NCBI GenBank assembly: GCA_021155885.1
Contig: JAJNBB010000009.1
Location: 1-48,052 of the forward strand
Length of the DNA: 48,052 nucleotides
Direction: 5' to 3'
DNA from: Fibrobacteria bacterium
GTDB lineage: Bacteria; Fibrobacterota; Fibrobacteria; UBA11236
Shown here: one piece after another, positions 1-6,703 of the stretch
How the letters are laid out: every line of letters begins with the position of its first letter
Position numbering within the stretch: position 1 is the stretch's first letter
The notes under the pieces: model-generated
What the model saw: the letters and a program-made list of their open reading frames with translations, nothing else
Database searches by the model: none
Told to the model about the DNA's origin: nothing
Program-made: the position numbers and the translations under genes

Positions 1-252
1 CACCGCCAGGCACAGCGTGTAGGGATTGGTGTGATGAAGGGGAATCTCGGGATCGGGGTACAGCGCGTCCAGCATCTTCCCGATCCGTTCGGCCCGCGCC
101 CGTTTGACCTTCGCGGTCAAAGAGGGCGAGGCATGCCTCGCCCCTACGGGCGCGTTAGGCCTTTTGGGTGCGATGTCCTTCTTGGCGGGTTTTTTTGCAG
201 GCTTCGCCGTGATTTTCCTCTTCGTAGCCGCTTTCTTTGCAACCTTCTTCAT
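1..252 (-). CDS. nth: Endonuclease III (Nth), N-terminal part, cut by window edge
   Basis: This is the first 84 codons of a DNA glycosylase/AP lyase that removes oxidised pyrimidines in base excision repair. The sequence PEIPLHHTNPYTLCLAV at the window edge matches the start of the endonuclease III fold (in E. coli, an LHYTSPFELLIAVLLSAQ-type segment). It is preceded by about 45 residues rich in Lys and Ala (MKKVAKKAATKRK...) that are not part of the catalytic fold and probably bind DNA or act as a linker. Residues PVGARHASPS in that linker are encoded by a palindromic intergenic-type repeat read in frame. The ATG lies 7 bases after a TATTTT hexamer and has no clear Shine-Dalgarno. The gene is divergent from hldD. 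The catalytic Lys/Asp and the iron-sulfur cluster would lie beyond the window, so the call rests on the N-terminus only. Confidence 0.85.
   Translation of the reverse strand, partial: MKKVAKKAATKRKITAKPAKKPAKKDIAPKRPNAPVGARHASPSLTAKVKRARAERIGKMLDALYPDPEIPLHHTNPYTLCLAV
124..147. repeat. Palindromic repeat copy 1 (GGGC..GCCCCTAC family), inside nth
   Basis: The 20-base perfect palindrome GGGCGAGGCATGCCTCGCCC (124-143) is followed by CTAC. The same palindrome plus CTAC recurs at 7746-7769. Here it is inside the coding region of nth and is translated as part of the low-complexity linker. Confidence 0.9.
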
Positions 253-383
253 CCCCGATAAAATAGTCCCTCACAACCCCTTAGTACCCGTTTTCGCACC
301 CTCTGTCCCCCTCGCGGCGCGCGACCCCGAAGACCGCGACAGGGATGGGTCCGCGCAGCCCGTCCCAACTCCCAACGACGAAG

Positions 384-405
384 CTTCGCCCGCGAAGGGT
401 ATATT
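384..405 (+). promoter_or_regulatory. Hairpin and -10-like hexamer upstream of hldD
   Basis: A short inverted repeat CTTCG-CCCG-CGAAG (384-397) is followed by TATATT (400-405), only 7 bases before the hldD ATG. No Shine-Dalgarno is visible between them. If TATATT is the -10 element, the transcript would be leaderless or nearly so. No convincing -35 element was found. The rest of 253-412 shows nothing else. Confidence 0.35.
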
Positions 406-412
406 TCCCCCC

Positions 413-1429
413 ATGTCCAATCCCTGTTACGTCATCACCGGCGCCGCCGGTTTCATCGGCAGCGCGCTCGCCCATCGCCTCAACGAGCGTGGCCACGACA
501 ACCTGATCCTGGTCGACGCCCTGGGCACCGATGCCCGCTGGCGCAACCTGGTGCCGCTGCGCTACGCCGATTACTTCGACCGCAACGACTTCCTCGAAGG
601 CCTCCTGGGCGGAAGCTTCGACGACCTGAACATCGAGGCCGTCTTCCACCTGGGCGCGATCTCCTCGACCACCGAGGCCGACGCCGCCCTGCTGATGAAG
701 AACAACTTCGAATACACCAAGCTCCTGGCGGAATGGTGCGGCGCGCAAAAAGAAACGCGCGGGCGCCCCGTGCGCTTCATCTACGCGTCCTCCGCCGCCA
801 CCTACGGCGACGGCTCGCTCGGCTATGCCGACGACCACGCGCTGATCCCGAAACTTCGCCCGCTCAACATGTACGGGTATTCCAAGCAAGCCTTCGACCT
901 GTGGGCCGAACGCCACGGCGCGTTCGCTGCTTCAAACGGGGCCGTGGGCCTCAAATACTTCAACGTCTACGGCCCCAACGAGTACCACAAGGCCGACATG
1001 AAAAGCATGGTCGCCAAGGCCCATGCCCAGATCCGGGCCACCGGCAAGGTGCAGCTCTTCAAGTCGCACCGCCCCGACTACAAGGACGGCGAGCAAATGC
1101 GCGACTTCCTGCACGTCCTCGACGCCGTGGACATGACGCTCCACTTCCTCGATCCCAAGGTTCCGGGCGGCATCTACAACGTCGGCACCGGCGCCGCGCG
1201 CACCTGGCTCGACATGATGAAGGCCGTCTTCGCATCCATGGGCCGCGAACCCCAAATCGAATTCGTCCCCATGCCCGAGGTCCTGCGCGGCAAGTACCAG
1301 TATTTCACCTTGGCCGACAATGCCAAGATCCGCGCCGCGGGCTATACCAAGCCCATCCAGACCCTCGAGGAGGGCGTCGCCGCGTACATACCGTACCTTG
1401 AGGCCGGGGAAAAGCCGTTTGGGTGGTGA
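413..1429 (+). CDS. hldD: ADP-L-glycero-D-manno-heptose 6-epimerase
   Basis: The 338-residue protein is an extended SDR enzyme that converts ADP-D-glycero- to ADP-L-glycero-D-manno-heptose for the LPS inner core, in the cytoplasm. Visible features are the NADP-binding GAAGFIG near residue 10, the segment EAVFHLGAISSTTE, the catalytic YASSAATYG and YGYSK (Tyr154, Lys158), and the family-typical YFNVYGPNEYHK. Length agrees with the family (about 310-340). The open frame continues 309 bases upstream, but the upstream part overlaps nth on the other strand and is low complexity, so the ATG at 413 just before the conserved ITGAAGFIG was chosen. The gene stands alone. With the lpt genes at 34-35.7 kb it indicates a heptose-containing LPS. 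Confidence 0.96.
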   Translation: MSNPCYVITGAAGFIGSALAHRLNERGHDNLILVDALGTDARWRNLVPLRYADYFDRNDFLEGLLGGSFDDLNIEAVFHLGAISSTTEADAALLMKNNFEYTKLLAEWCGAQKETRGRPVRFIYASSAATYGDGSLGYADDHALIPKLRPLNMYGYSKQAFDLWAERHGAFAASNGAVGLKYFNVYGPNEYHKADMKSMVAKAHAQIRATGKVQLFKSHRPDYKDGEQMRDFLHVLDAVDMTLHFLDPKVPGGIYNVGTGAARTWLDMMKAVFASMGREPQIEFVPMPEVLRGKYQYFTLADNAKIRAAGYTKPIQTLEEGVAAYIPYLEAGEKPFGW

Positions 1430-1437
1430 GGGGAAGA

Positions 1438-1544
1438 AGGACTTAGGACTTAGGTATTAGGTAAAAGCAAGAGCGGATGGGGCGCCTGGGGACTCCCGTT
1501 CCGTAGGGGCCAAAGGCGCATACCTAAGCCCTAAGTCCTAAGCC
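1438..1544. repeat. Inverted heptad-repeat pair, unit GGACTTA
   Basis: The left arm (1438-1462) reads AGGACTT AGGACTT AGGTATT AGGT, a 7-base period. The right arm (1522-1544) is its approximate reverse complement (ACCTAAGCCCTAAGTCCTAAG...). A spacer of about 60 bases separates them and holds a half copy of the GTAGGGGC palindrome at 1503. This occupies the gap between hldD and the bacilliredoxin gene. Confidence 0.85.
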
Positions 1545-1652
1545 CTTTTCGACCTAAATCAATCCCTTACCAAATTGCTATCTTTTTACCCAAGACAAGC
1601 TGAAACCGAGGTTACGGGATTTCTGTAACCCACCGAAATAAAGAGGTTTACC

Positions 1653-2072
1653 ATGATGTACGATGAAGACATGATCGCCCCGATGCGACAGGAACTCACG
1701 GATCTCGGCATCACCGAAACCCGCACTCCCGAAGAGGTCGACCGCTATCTGAAGGAATCGAAAGGAACCACCTTGGTGGTGGTGAATTCCGTGTGCGGGT
1801 GCGCCGCGGCCCAGGCCCGTCCGGGCGTTGCCGAGGCGTGGCAGAAGTCCGCCAAGAAGCCCGAGAACGCCATCACCGTGTTCGCCGGCAACGACCGCGA
1901 AGCCACGGCGCAGGCGCGCTCCTACTTCACGGGCTACGCTCCGTCCTCCCCCTCGATCGCCCTGATCAAGGACGGCGACGTGGTGTTCATGCTGGAGCGC
2001 TACCAGATTTCCGGCCGGGACGCGCACGAGATCGGCAAGGACATCGCGAGCGCGTTCGAGCAGTACTGCTGA
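1653..2072 (+). CDS. Bacilliredoxin, BrxA/BrxB (YphP/YqiW) family
   Basis: The 139-residue thioredoxin-fold protein has the bacilliredoxin CGC motif (VNSVCGCAA, Cys48 and Cys50), followed by ARPGVAEA and the PSSPSIALIKDGDVVFMLERYQI segment with its cis-proline. In Firmicutes such proteins remove bacillithiol from oxidised protein thiols; outside them the partner thiol is uncertain, and nothing here shows bacillithiol synthesis. Two ATGs lie in tandem; the first was chosen because AAAGAGG precedes it at good spacing. The gene is monocistronic, between a heptad-repeat locus and a bidirectional terminator. Family membership is strong and the in vivo substrate is unknown. Confidence 0.93.
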   Translation: MMYDEDMIAPMRQELTDLGITETRTPEEVDRYLKESKGTTLVVVNSVCGCAAAQARPGVAEAWQKSAKKPENAITVFAGNDREATAQARSYFTGYAPSSPSIALIKDGDVVFMLERYQISGRDAHEIGKDIASAFEQYC

Positions 2073-2081
2073 ACGCAGCGC

Positions 2082-2177
2082 GATTGCCGCAAAGGATCGC
2101 AAAGGAAGACAAAAAAGGCCGCGTATACGCGGCCTTTTCTTTTATGGGTTTTTCTTTGCGTTCTTTTGCGGCGATTC
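2082..2177. repeat. Nested inverted repeat, unit CGCAAAG(GAT), around a terminator
   Basis: The left arm (2082-2106, GCCGCAAAGGATCGCAAAGG) and right arm (2151-2177, complement of GCCGCAAAAGAACGCAAAG) are imperfect inverted copies with a 9-10 base internal period. They enclose the palindromic terminator at 2113-2138. The same family occurs at 16988-17112 and 45527-45615. The right arm lies inside the 3' end of the RidA-like gene and encodes its tail. Confidence 0.85.
2113..2138. terminator. Bidirectional intrinsic terminator
   Basis: The perfect 26-base palindrome AAAAGGCCGCG-TATA-CGCGGCCTTTT has A and T runs on both sides, so it can terminate transcripts from the bacilliredoxin gene (+) and the RidA-like gene (-). 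Confidence 0.9.
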
Positions 2178-2636
2178 CTCTTGAACTTCGAAGACCCCCT
2201 CGATCTCCACCGCGGCATTGAGGGGCAGGGCGTTCACGCCCACCGCCGCGCGCGCATGGCGGCCGGCCTCCCCGAAAATCTCCGTGAGCAGTTCCGAGGC
2301 GGCGTTCAACACCTGCGGCTGCCCGTGGAAATCCGGGGCCGACTGCACGAACCCCGTGAGCTTGACCACGCGCTTGACCGACTCCAGGGGCACGCCGTTG
2401 CCCTCGAGGGCCGCGAGGATGTTGAGCAAGCAATGCACCGCGGCTTCGCGCCCCTGCTCGGGCGACAGATTCTCCCCGATCTTGCCCGTCACCGCCACCT
2501 TGCCCTTCTTCAAGGGCAGCTGCCCCGAGACGAAGACAAGGTTCCCCGTGCGGACGACCGGCACGTACCACCCTTGGGGCTTGGGCGAGGGCGGCAGTTC
2601 AAGGTTCAAAAACTTCAGGCGCTCTAGTCGGGTCAT
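2142..2636 (-). CDS. RidA/YjgF-family protein, probably not a classical imine deaminase
   Basis: The 164-residue protein has the YjgF/RidA fold: VVRTGNLVFVSGQLPL, then EQGREAAVHCLLNILAAL, VVKLTGFVQSAPDF and a C-terminal VNALPLNAAVEIEGVFEV. Canonical RidA removes enamine/imine by-products of PLP enzymes using an Arg in the IRLP-KD-KVEIE segment near the C-terminus. Here that region reads NALPLNAAVEIE without the Arg, as in the longer YjgF-like subgroup whose function is unknown. The frame is open far upstream, but the ATG at 2636 begins the family-typical N-terminus and lies 6 bases after TATTTT. The last residues (SPQKNAKKNP) are encoded by a repeat arm, so the natural C-terminus has probably been extended by the repeat. 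The gene is convergent with the bacilliredoxin gene. Confidence 0.85.
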   Translation of the reverse strand: MTRLERLKFLNLELPPSPKPQGWYVPVVRTGNLVFVSGQLPLKKGKVAVTGKIGENLSPEQGREAAVHCLLNILAALEGNGVPLESVKRVVKLTGFVQSAPDFHGQPQVLNAASELLTEIFGEAGRHARAAVGVNALPLNAAVEIEGVFEVQEESPQKNAKKNP

Positions 2637-2714
2637 GGGGATAAAATAGGTTGGTACCGCGCGGTTGGCCTCCGGGACTCCCGAAGGCCGCGTTTGGCGC
2701 CCCGCACTTCCTAG

Positions 2715-2720
2715 TATATT
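2715..2720 (+). promoter_or_regulatory. -10-like TATATT close to the start of a lipoprotein gene
   Basis: TATATT ends 6 bases before the ATG at 2727. A possible -35 (TTTGGC at 2693-2698) lies 16 bases further upstream. No Shine-Dalgarno is seen, so the mRNA may be leaderless. Confidence 0.35.
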
Positions 2721-2726
2721 TGTGGA

Positions 2727-3410
2727 ATGAGCCCGTTTCACGCGTATAAAGGCGCCCCCGCCGCGATTTTCGCCCTCGCGGGCAGCCTTTGGCTGACGGG
2801 TTGCAATCTCTTCTCTTCGGACCCTCCCGATGTGGACATCCACAAGTCGGCGGCGGTGAATCCCGAAAGCGATTTGTTCAACACGGCGTCCCAGCGCACC
2901 TTTTCGGTCACCGAAGGGATCCTCCGCGCGGGCAAGGACACCGTTTTCGCCGTGCGCGACCTGCAGATCACCCGCGTGGGCGACACGGTCGTCGGCGGCG
3001 TAAGCAGGAAGCACGTCGCCGTGCAAACCTCGCCGGCCCCCTCCGGCGCGCTGGCCCTGCTCGGCCTCAACCCCGATCGCCTGTTTTTTGATTCCACGGT
3101 TATCCTGGACCCCGGCCCCGCGCTGCGCTTTCCCGACACCCCCCGCGCCGGCTGGGCGCTCGACACCACGGTGGGGGACCTGCGCTTCGTCCGGGCATTC
3201 GGCGGTTCCGCGACGGTCAAGGCCGCCGGACTCTATCACGACTGCTGGGTGTTTTCCGAAAGCGTTTACTGGAACGGCGCCCTGGTTTCCACGGGAAACT
3301 ACTACTTCGGCGGCTGGGGCCTCGTGCTGCATCGCCAAGAGTGGAAGGCCTATGCCCCCGCTGCCATCACCGGGGGAACCTTCTGGCGCGAAATCCGGGC
3401 CGCGAACTAG
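2727..3410 (+). CDS. Predicted lipoprotein of unknown function
   Basis: The 227-residue protein has a type II signal peptide: positively charged start, hydrophobic stretch AAIFALAGSLWLTGC and lipobox LTGC with lipidated Cys at about residue 26. The mature part begins NLFSSDPPD, whose Ser/Asp residues do not clearly mark the destination membrane. It is rich in beta-type segments (VRDLQITRVGDTVVGG, SVYWNGALVSTGNYYFGGWG) and ends with FWREIRAAN. I recognise no domain. It lies 31 bases upstream of a conserved hypothetical gene and may be co-transcribed with it. Similar lineage-specific lipoproteins occur at 22218 and 43642, but I see no clear sequence relation between them. Confidence 0.75.
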   Translation: MSPFHAYKGAPAAIFALAGSLWLTGCNLFSSDPPDVDIHKSAAVNPESDLFNTASQRTFSVTEGILRAGKDTVFAVRDLQITRVGDTVVGGVSRKHVAVQTSPAPSGALALLGLNPDRLFFDSTVILDPGPALRFPDTPRAGWALDTTVGDLRFVRAFGGSATVKAAGLYHDCWVFSESVYWNGALVSTGNYYFGGWGLVLHRQEWKAYAPAAITGGTFWREIRAAN

Positions 3411-3441
3411 CGCCCGAAACCATAAACAGGATTCCCACCCC

Positions 3442-3963
3442 ATGCCCTCCGAATCGCCCTCTCCCCTCGCCTCCCTCGAAGCCTTCGCCGGCACCCCGTG
3501 CCTGATCTACCCGGCTTCGCGCTCCCTGCAGGCCTCCGAGGCCGCCGCGCTGCTGGCGGAATTGAACGCCTTCTTGTCGGACTGGGCGAGCCACGGCTCG
3601 CCCGTCACCGGCACGGCGGCCCTGCTGGAGAACCGCTTCGTGATCGTGTCCCACAAGCCTCTGGAAATCGCCGGCTGCAGCCGTGATTCCCTGCTGTTCT
3701 TCATGAACCAGGCCGGTGAAAAGCGGGGCCTGCAGTGGGTCGGCGGCGCGCGCGTGTTCTACAAGGACATGGAAGGAAACGTTGTCGATGTCGATCGCCC
3801 GACGTTCCGCAAGCTGGCCGCCGAGGGGGCCGTGGGACCCGACACGCTCGTGTTCGACACCACGGTGCGCGAAACCGACGGGGTGCTGCACGGGAAGTTC
3901 GCGCTCGCGGCGAAGGATAGCTGGCACGCAAGGCTCATGCCGGAAAACGTGGCTGCTCCTTAA
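3442..3963 (+). CDS. Conserved hypothetical protein (FCB-type, often misnamed 'ABC transporter ATPase')
   Basis: The 173-residue soluble protein has no Walker motifs. The pattern CLIYPASRSLQASEAAALLAEL...FLSDWASHGSPV, then RFVIVSHKPLEIAGCSRDSLLFF, and near the end GPDTLVFDTTVRE and DSWHARLM resembles a family I recall from Bacteroidetes that carries the misleading label 'ABC transporter ATPase' (WVYQ..R...EE....L..F...W..HG, then GCSIDSSV). The Cys in AGCSRDS is the most conserved-looking polar residue and may be functional. It follows the lipoprotein gene by 31 bases. The ATG at 3442 has no strong Shine-Dalgarno; the frame is open upstream but overlaps the lipoprotein gene. The function is unknown. 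Confidence 0.75.
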   Translation: MPSESPSPLASLEAFAGTPCLIYPASRSLQASEAAALLAELNAFLSDWASHGSPVTGTAALLENRFVIVSHKPLEIAGCSRDSLLFFMNQAGEKRGLQWVGGARVFYKDMEGNVVDVDRPTFRKLAAEGAVGPDTLVFDTTVRETDGVLHGKFALAAKDSWHARLMPENVAAP

Positions 3964-4101
3964 CCGCGACTAGGATCCGGCATGCGGAAGAATGATTTGG
4001 AGAACGATCAAATGGAGAACGCCGATTTAGGGTATATGCTAATAGGGTAAAAAAGGGATCGGGACAAGCTCCCAACCCACAACGCCCAACTCCCAACGCT
4101 C
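3964..4101. repeat. Gap with one-armed CCCAACT-type heptad repeat
   Basis: The 138-base convergent gap ends with CTCCCAACCCACAACGCCCA followed by ACTCCCAACG (about 4070-4097), a C/A-rich 7-base-period tract like the arms at other loci. No complementary arm is evident. Nothing else is recognised. Confidence 0.5.
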
Positions 4102-5034
4102 TTAATCGTCCTTCAGGCTGATCTCGCGGGCCGTGATGCCCTTGTCGTTCTTGCCCAGCTTGAATTCCACCAGGTCGCCCTCGGCCATGGTCTGAAAGTC
4201 GCCGTCGACCACGTCGAGGTGGTAGAAGAAGATGTCCCCTTCCAGCTGCGGGGCGGTGATGAACCCGTAGCCCTCCTTGATGCGCTTGATGCGTCCCTCG
4301 TACACCGTGTCGTCGTCGTCCGCCGAGGCGACGTGGGAGGCCCCGTATTCGGCCGGCGCGCGCACCGTCGCGCGCGGGTACGGCGGGCTCGGGACGAACA
4401 GGTTGTTGATGACGCTGTTGCCCGTTTCGTTCTTGTCGTCGATCAGGGCCGACATCATCACCGGGTAGGTGCACTCGTTCTGCAGGGCCTGGGAAGTCTT
4501 GGTCTCGCGCTCCTCGCCGTTCTCGTCCTGGTAGCGGAAGTCCCAGCCCAGCAGCATGACGCGCGTGCCGAGGCTGTTCAGCTTGCGCACCAGGGGCACG
4601 AAGTCCCCGTCGCCGGCGATAAGCACGATGATGTTGAAGCGCTTGAGCACCGCCAGCTCGTAGGTCTCGAGCGCGAGCCACACGTCGATGCCTTTTTCGC
4701 CCGAGTTCGAAACCGGCAGGTAATGAGTGGTGATGTTCTGGCGGATCAGGATGTCCTCGAAGACGCGCTCGCTGAGGAGGCGGTTGCGCTCCTCGACCAC
4801 CTTCGAGGGCAGGCGGCCCCGGAAGTAATGCGCGTCCACGATCGAGCAGTAACGGGGATCGACGCCCTCGAGCTCGGCCACCTTGCTGCGCACGAAGGCG
4901 TGCAGGCCGTCGAGGCTGATGCGCGCGTTGCGGCCGTGATGGTACAGGTAATAGTTGCTGACGTGCAGGAAAAAGTTCCCATCGTAGACGATGCCCATTC
5001 GAATCAGTTTATCGTCGGCTTGCATGACGCTCAT
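4102..5034 (-). CDS. NYN-domain (PIN-like) nuclease fused to a cold-shock-like domain
   Basis: The 310-residue protein has two domains. Residues about 12-200 form a NYN/LabA-type PIN-like domain with its acidic metal site: IVYDGNFF, SIVDAHYF, EKGIDVWLALE and VLIAGDGDFVPLV. This fold is a metal-dependent RNase in several families. A short acidic linker (SADDDDTVYEG) leads to residues about 245-310, EGRIKRIKEGYGFITAP...DIFFYHLDV, which has the RNP1-like KGYGFI and RNP2-like DIFFY of cold-shock/S1-like RNA-binding domains. The inference is an RNA-degrading or RNA-processing enzyme that carries its own RNA-binding module. GGAG precedes the ATG at good distance. It is monocistronic and I recognise no partner genes. 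Confidence 0.88.
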   Translation of the reverse strand: MSVMQADDKLIRMGIVYDGNFFLHVSNYYLYHHGRNARISLDGLHAFVRSKVAELEGVDPRYCSIVDAHYFRGRLPSKVVEERNRLLSERVFEDILIRQNITTHYLPVSNSGEKGIDVWLALETYELAVLKRFNIIVLIAGDGDFVPLVRKLNSLGTRVMLLGWDFRYQDENGEERETKTSQALQNECTYPVMMSALIDDKNETGNSVINNLFVPSPPYPRATVRAPAEYGASHVASADDDDTVYEGRIKRIKEGYGFITAPQLEGDIFFYHLDVVDGDFQTMAEGDLVEFKLGKNDKGITAREISLKDD

Positions 5035-5146
5035 ATGTTACTCCATGTATAGGGGCGTCCGGTTTAAAAGCGGAGAGCCCAATGCCTTCACGGCGGCCAG
5101 GGGGACCGCCGATTATTTGACCCTGACTTTACCCCTGAAAAACAGC
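5035..5146. other. Spacer between ubiA and the NYN gene, GC hairpin
   Basis: The 112-base gap carries the NYN gene's ribosome-binding site (GGAGTAACATATG on the minus strand). A G/C hairpin at about 5092-5112 (CGGCGG...CCGCCG) has no U-run on the minus strand, so its role is unclear. Confidence 0.4.
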
Positions 5147-6007
5147 TTACAAAGTTTTCAAAAAAACCGCTGTCGTGAGGCCGGCAAAAATAACCACGCT
5201 GATGGCGATGTTGGCCAGAAAAAAATCCTGGTTCAAATCATCCAGCGAGTCGCTGCGGCGGAACAAGTGCAGATACGCGATCAGGATCGCGGCGAGGGCA
5301 ATCGCCACCTGAAACGCGGCCCCCGGATGGAAAAGCGCTTCGATCAGGACGAGCAAGGCGATGAAAACGGCATGCAACCCGAGGCTGATGCGGAGCGCGC
5401 CGGCGCGGCCGTAACGCACCACCACCGAATGGAGCCCGGCCTTGCGGTCGAAGGCTTCGTCCTGGGCGGCGTAGATGATATCGAAGCCGGCGATCCAGGC
5501 GAGCAATGCCAGCGAAAGCAACACGGCCTCGGCGCCGAGGCTTCCGCGCGCGGCGATCCACGCGCCCGCCGGCGAGATGCCGATCGCGGCGCCGAGGAAG
5601 ATGTGCGACCAGGAAGTGAAGCGCTTGGTAAGGGAGTAAAAGCACACGGCGACCAGCGCGGGCACGGCCAGCATAAACGCCAGGGAGTTCAGGAAGGCGG
5701 CCGCGGCCACGAAGACGCCGCTGTTGACGAGGAAGAACGCGATCACCTCGCCGCGCCCCAGAATGCCCGCCGGAATGTGCCGCCGCGCCGTGCGCGGATT
5801 GCGCGCATCGATGGCCGCGTCCATCCAGCGGTTGAACGCCATCGCCGCGTTGCGGCACGTGACCATGCAGAGGAGAACCAGGAGAAACACCCGCGTTCCC
5901 GGCCAGCCCCGGGCGGCCCAAAACAAGGAAGCCAACGCGAACGGAAGGGCGAAGAGGGTGTGGGAGAAGCGTACGAGGCCGAGGAAGTGGGAGAGTTTAC
6001 GAAGCAT
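5147..6007 (-). CDS. UbiA-family prenyltransferase for menaquinone (MqnP-like)
   Basis: The 286-residue polytopic membrane enzyme attaches the polyprenyl chain to the aromatic quinone precursor. Both Asp-rich motifs are present: NRWMDAAID (Asn59, Asp63, Asp67) and, in the second half, DIIYAAQDEAFDRKAGLHS, typical of bacterial UbiA/MqnP. About eight or nine hydrophobic segments are visible. mqnE at 13.9 kb and ubiX/menG upstream argue for a role in futalosine-route menaquinone synthesis (MqnP) rather than ubiquinone, but sequence alone does not separate the two. The open frame extends upstream through the heptad-repeat arm (SHPPSPVPRPP), which is not protein-like; the ATG at 6007 begins the normal LRKLSHFLGLVRFSHT terminus. 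It lies about 90 bases downstream of ubiX with a repeat locus between. Confidence 0.9.
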   Translation of the reverse strand: MLRKLSHFLGLVRFSHTLFALPFALASLFWAARGWPGTRVFLLVLLCMVTCRNAAMAFNRWMDAAIDARNPRTARRHIPAGILGRGEVIAFFLVNSGVFVAAAAFLNSLAFMLAVPALVAVCFYSLTKRFTSWSHIFLGAAIGISPAGAWIAARGSLGAEAVLLSLALLAWIAGFDIIYAAQDEAFDRKAGLHSVVVRYGRAGALRISLGLHAVFIALLVLIEALFHPGAAFQVAIALAAILIAYLHLFRRSDSLDDLNQDFFLANIAISVVIFAGLTTAVFLKTL

Positions 6008-6011
6008 GCAA

Positions 6012-6165
6012 GTCGGGGGTCGGGGAACGGGGGACGGGGGATGAGAGACGGGAGTTGACACAAAATCCAGAGGAACAAAATTCGTAAAATGGCTGAGTGG
6101 TCATTGGGAGATTCCCCTGTCCTCCGTCCCCCGACCCCCGTCCTGTCCCACTCCCATTTCCCTCC
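6012..6165. repeat. Inverted heptad-repeat pair, unit GACGGGG
   Basis: The left arm (6012-6056) divides into 7-mers GGGGTCG GGGAACG GGGGACG and GGGGATG AGAGACG GGAGTTG. The right arm (about 6118-6165) is C-rich with the same period (CCGTCCCCCGACCCCCGTCC and onwards). The spacer is about 60 bases. The right arm lies within the 3' end of ubiX and encodes its last residues. Confidence 0.85.
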
Positions 6166-6703
6166 ACCTGTGGCTCACCGGATGGTCCAGCCCCAGATGA
6201 TCGAGCACCCGCGCCAGCACCGTATCGACCAAGTCCTCGATGCTTTGGGGCTTGAGGTAGAACGAAGGATTGGCGGGGAGCACGACCGCGCCGAGGTCGG
6301 AGAGAATGGCCTGGTTGCGGAAGTGGACGGCATGCATGGGCGTTTCGCGCGGCAGGACGATGAGCTTGCGGCGCTCCTTGAGGCACACGTCGGCGGCGCG
6401 GGCCAGGAGCGAGTCCCCGATGCCGTGCGCTAGCTTCCCCAGGGTGGCCATGGTACACGGCGCGATGATCATGCCCCGGTGCCGGAACGACCCGCTGGCG
6501 ATCGGCGCGAACAGATCGTCGTTGCGGTAAACCTTGTCGGCCAGTTCGTAAATGGCCTTCTGCCCCTCGTACGCGACGACTTGTTTGCCGTGTTCGGTCA
6601 GCACGAGGTGGACCTCGGCGTCCAGGTCCTTGAGATGGCGCAGGAGCCGGTGCGCGTAGAGCGCGCCCGAAGCCCCCGTGATCCCGATGATGAACGGTTC
6701 CAT
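6101..6703 (-). CDS. ubiX: UbiX-type flavin prenyltransferase
   Basis: The 200-residue enzyme makes prenyl-FMN, the cofactor of UbiD-type decarboxylases. The family hallmarks are IGITGASGALYAHRLL at the N-terminus (FMN-binding SGA), SGSFRHRGMIIAPCTMATLGKLAHGIGDSLL and RKLIVLPRETPMHAVH. The ATG overlaps the menG stop by one base (TGATG), indicating translational coupling. No ubiD/mqnL partner is in the window. The normal fold ends near DHLGLDHPVSHRW; the remaining tail (MGVGQDGGRGTEDRGISQ) is encoded by a heptad-repeat arm and is probably an extension caused by the repeat. With menG and the UbiA protein it forms a quinone-maturation group; the exact decarboxylation it supports is inferred. Confidence 0.93.
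   Translation of the reverse strand: MEPFIIGITGASGALYAHRLLRHLKDLDAEVHLVLTEHGKQVVAYEGQKAIYELADKVYRNDDLFAPIASGSFRHRGMIIAPCTMATLGKLAHGIGDSLLARAADVCLKERRKLIVLPRETPMHAVHFRNQAILSDLGAVVLPANPSFYLKPQSIEDLVDTVLARVLDHLGLDHPVSHRWREMGVGQDGGRGTEDRGISQ

Noticed and set aside
104-412. Extension of HldD by about 100 residues
   Set aside because: It runs antisense through nth, and the family begins at the ATG at 413.
2142-3494. A 450-codon minus-strand frame covering the RidA-like gene and the antisense of the lipoprotein gene
   Set aside because: Only the last 164 codons are protein-like; the rest is antisense to the lipoprotein gene with its clear signal peptide and lipobox.
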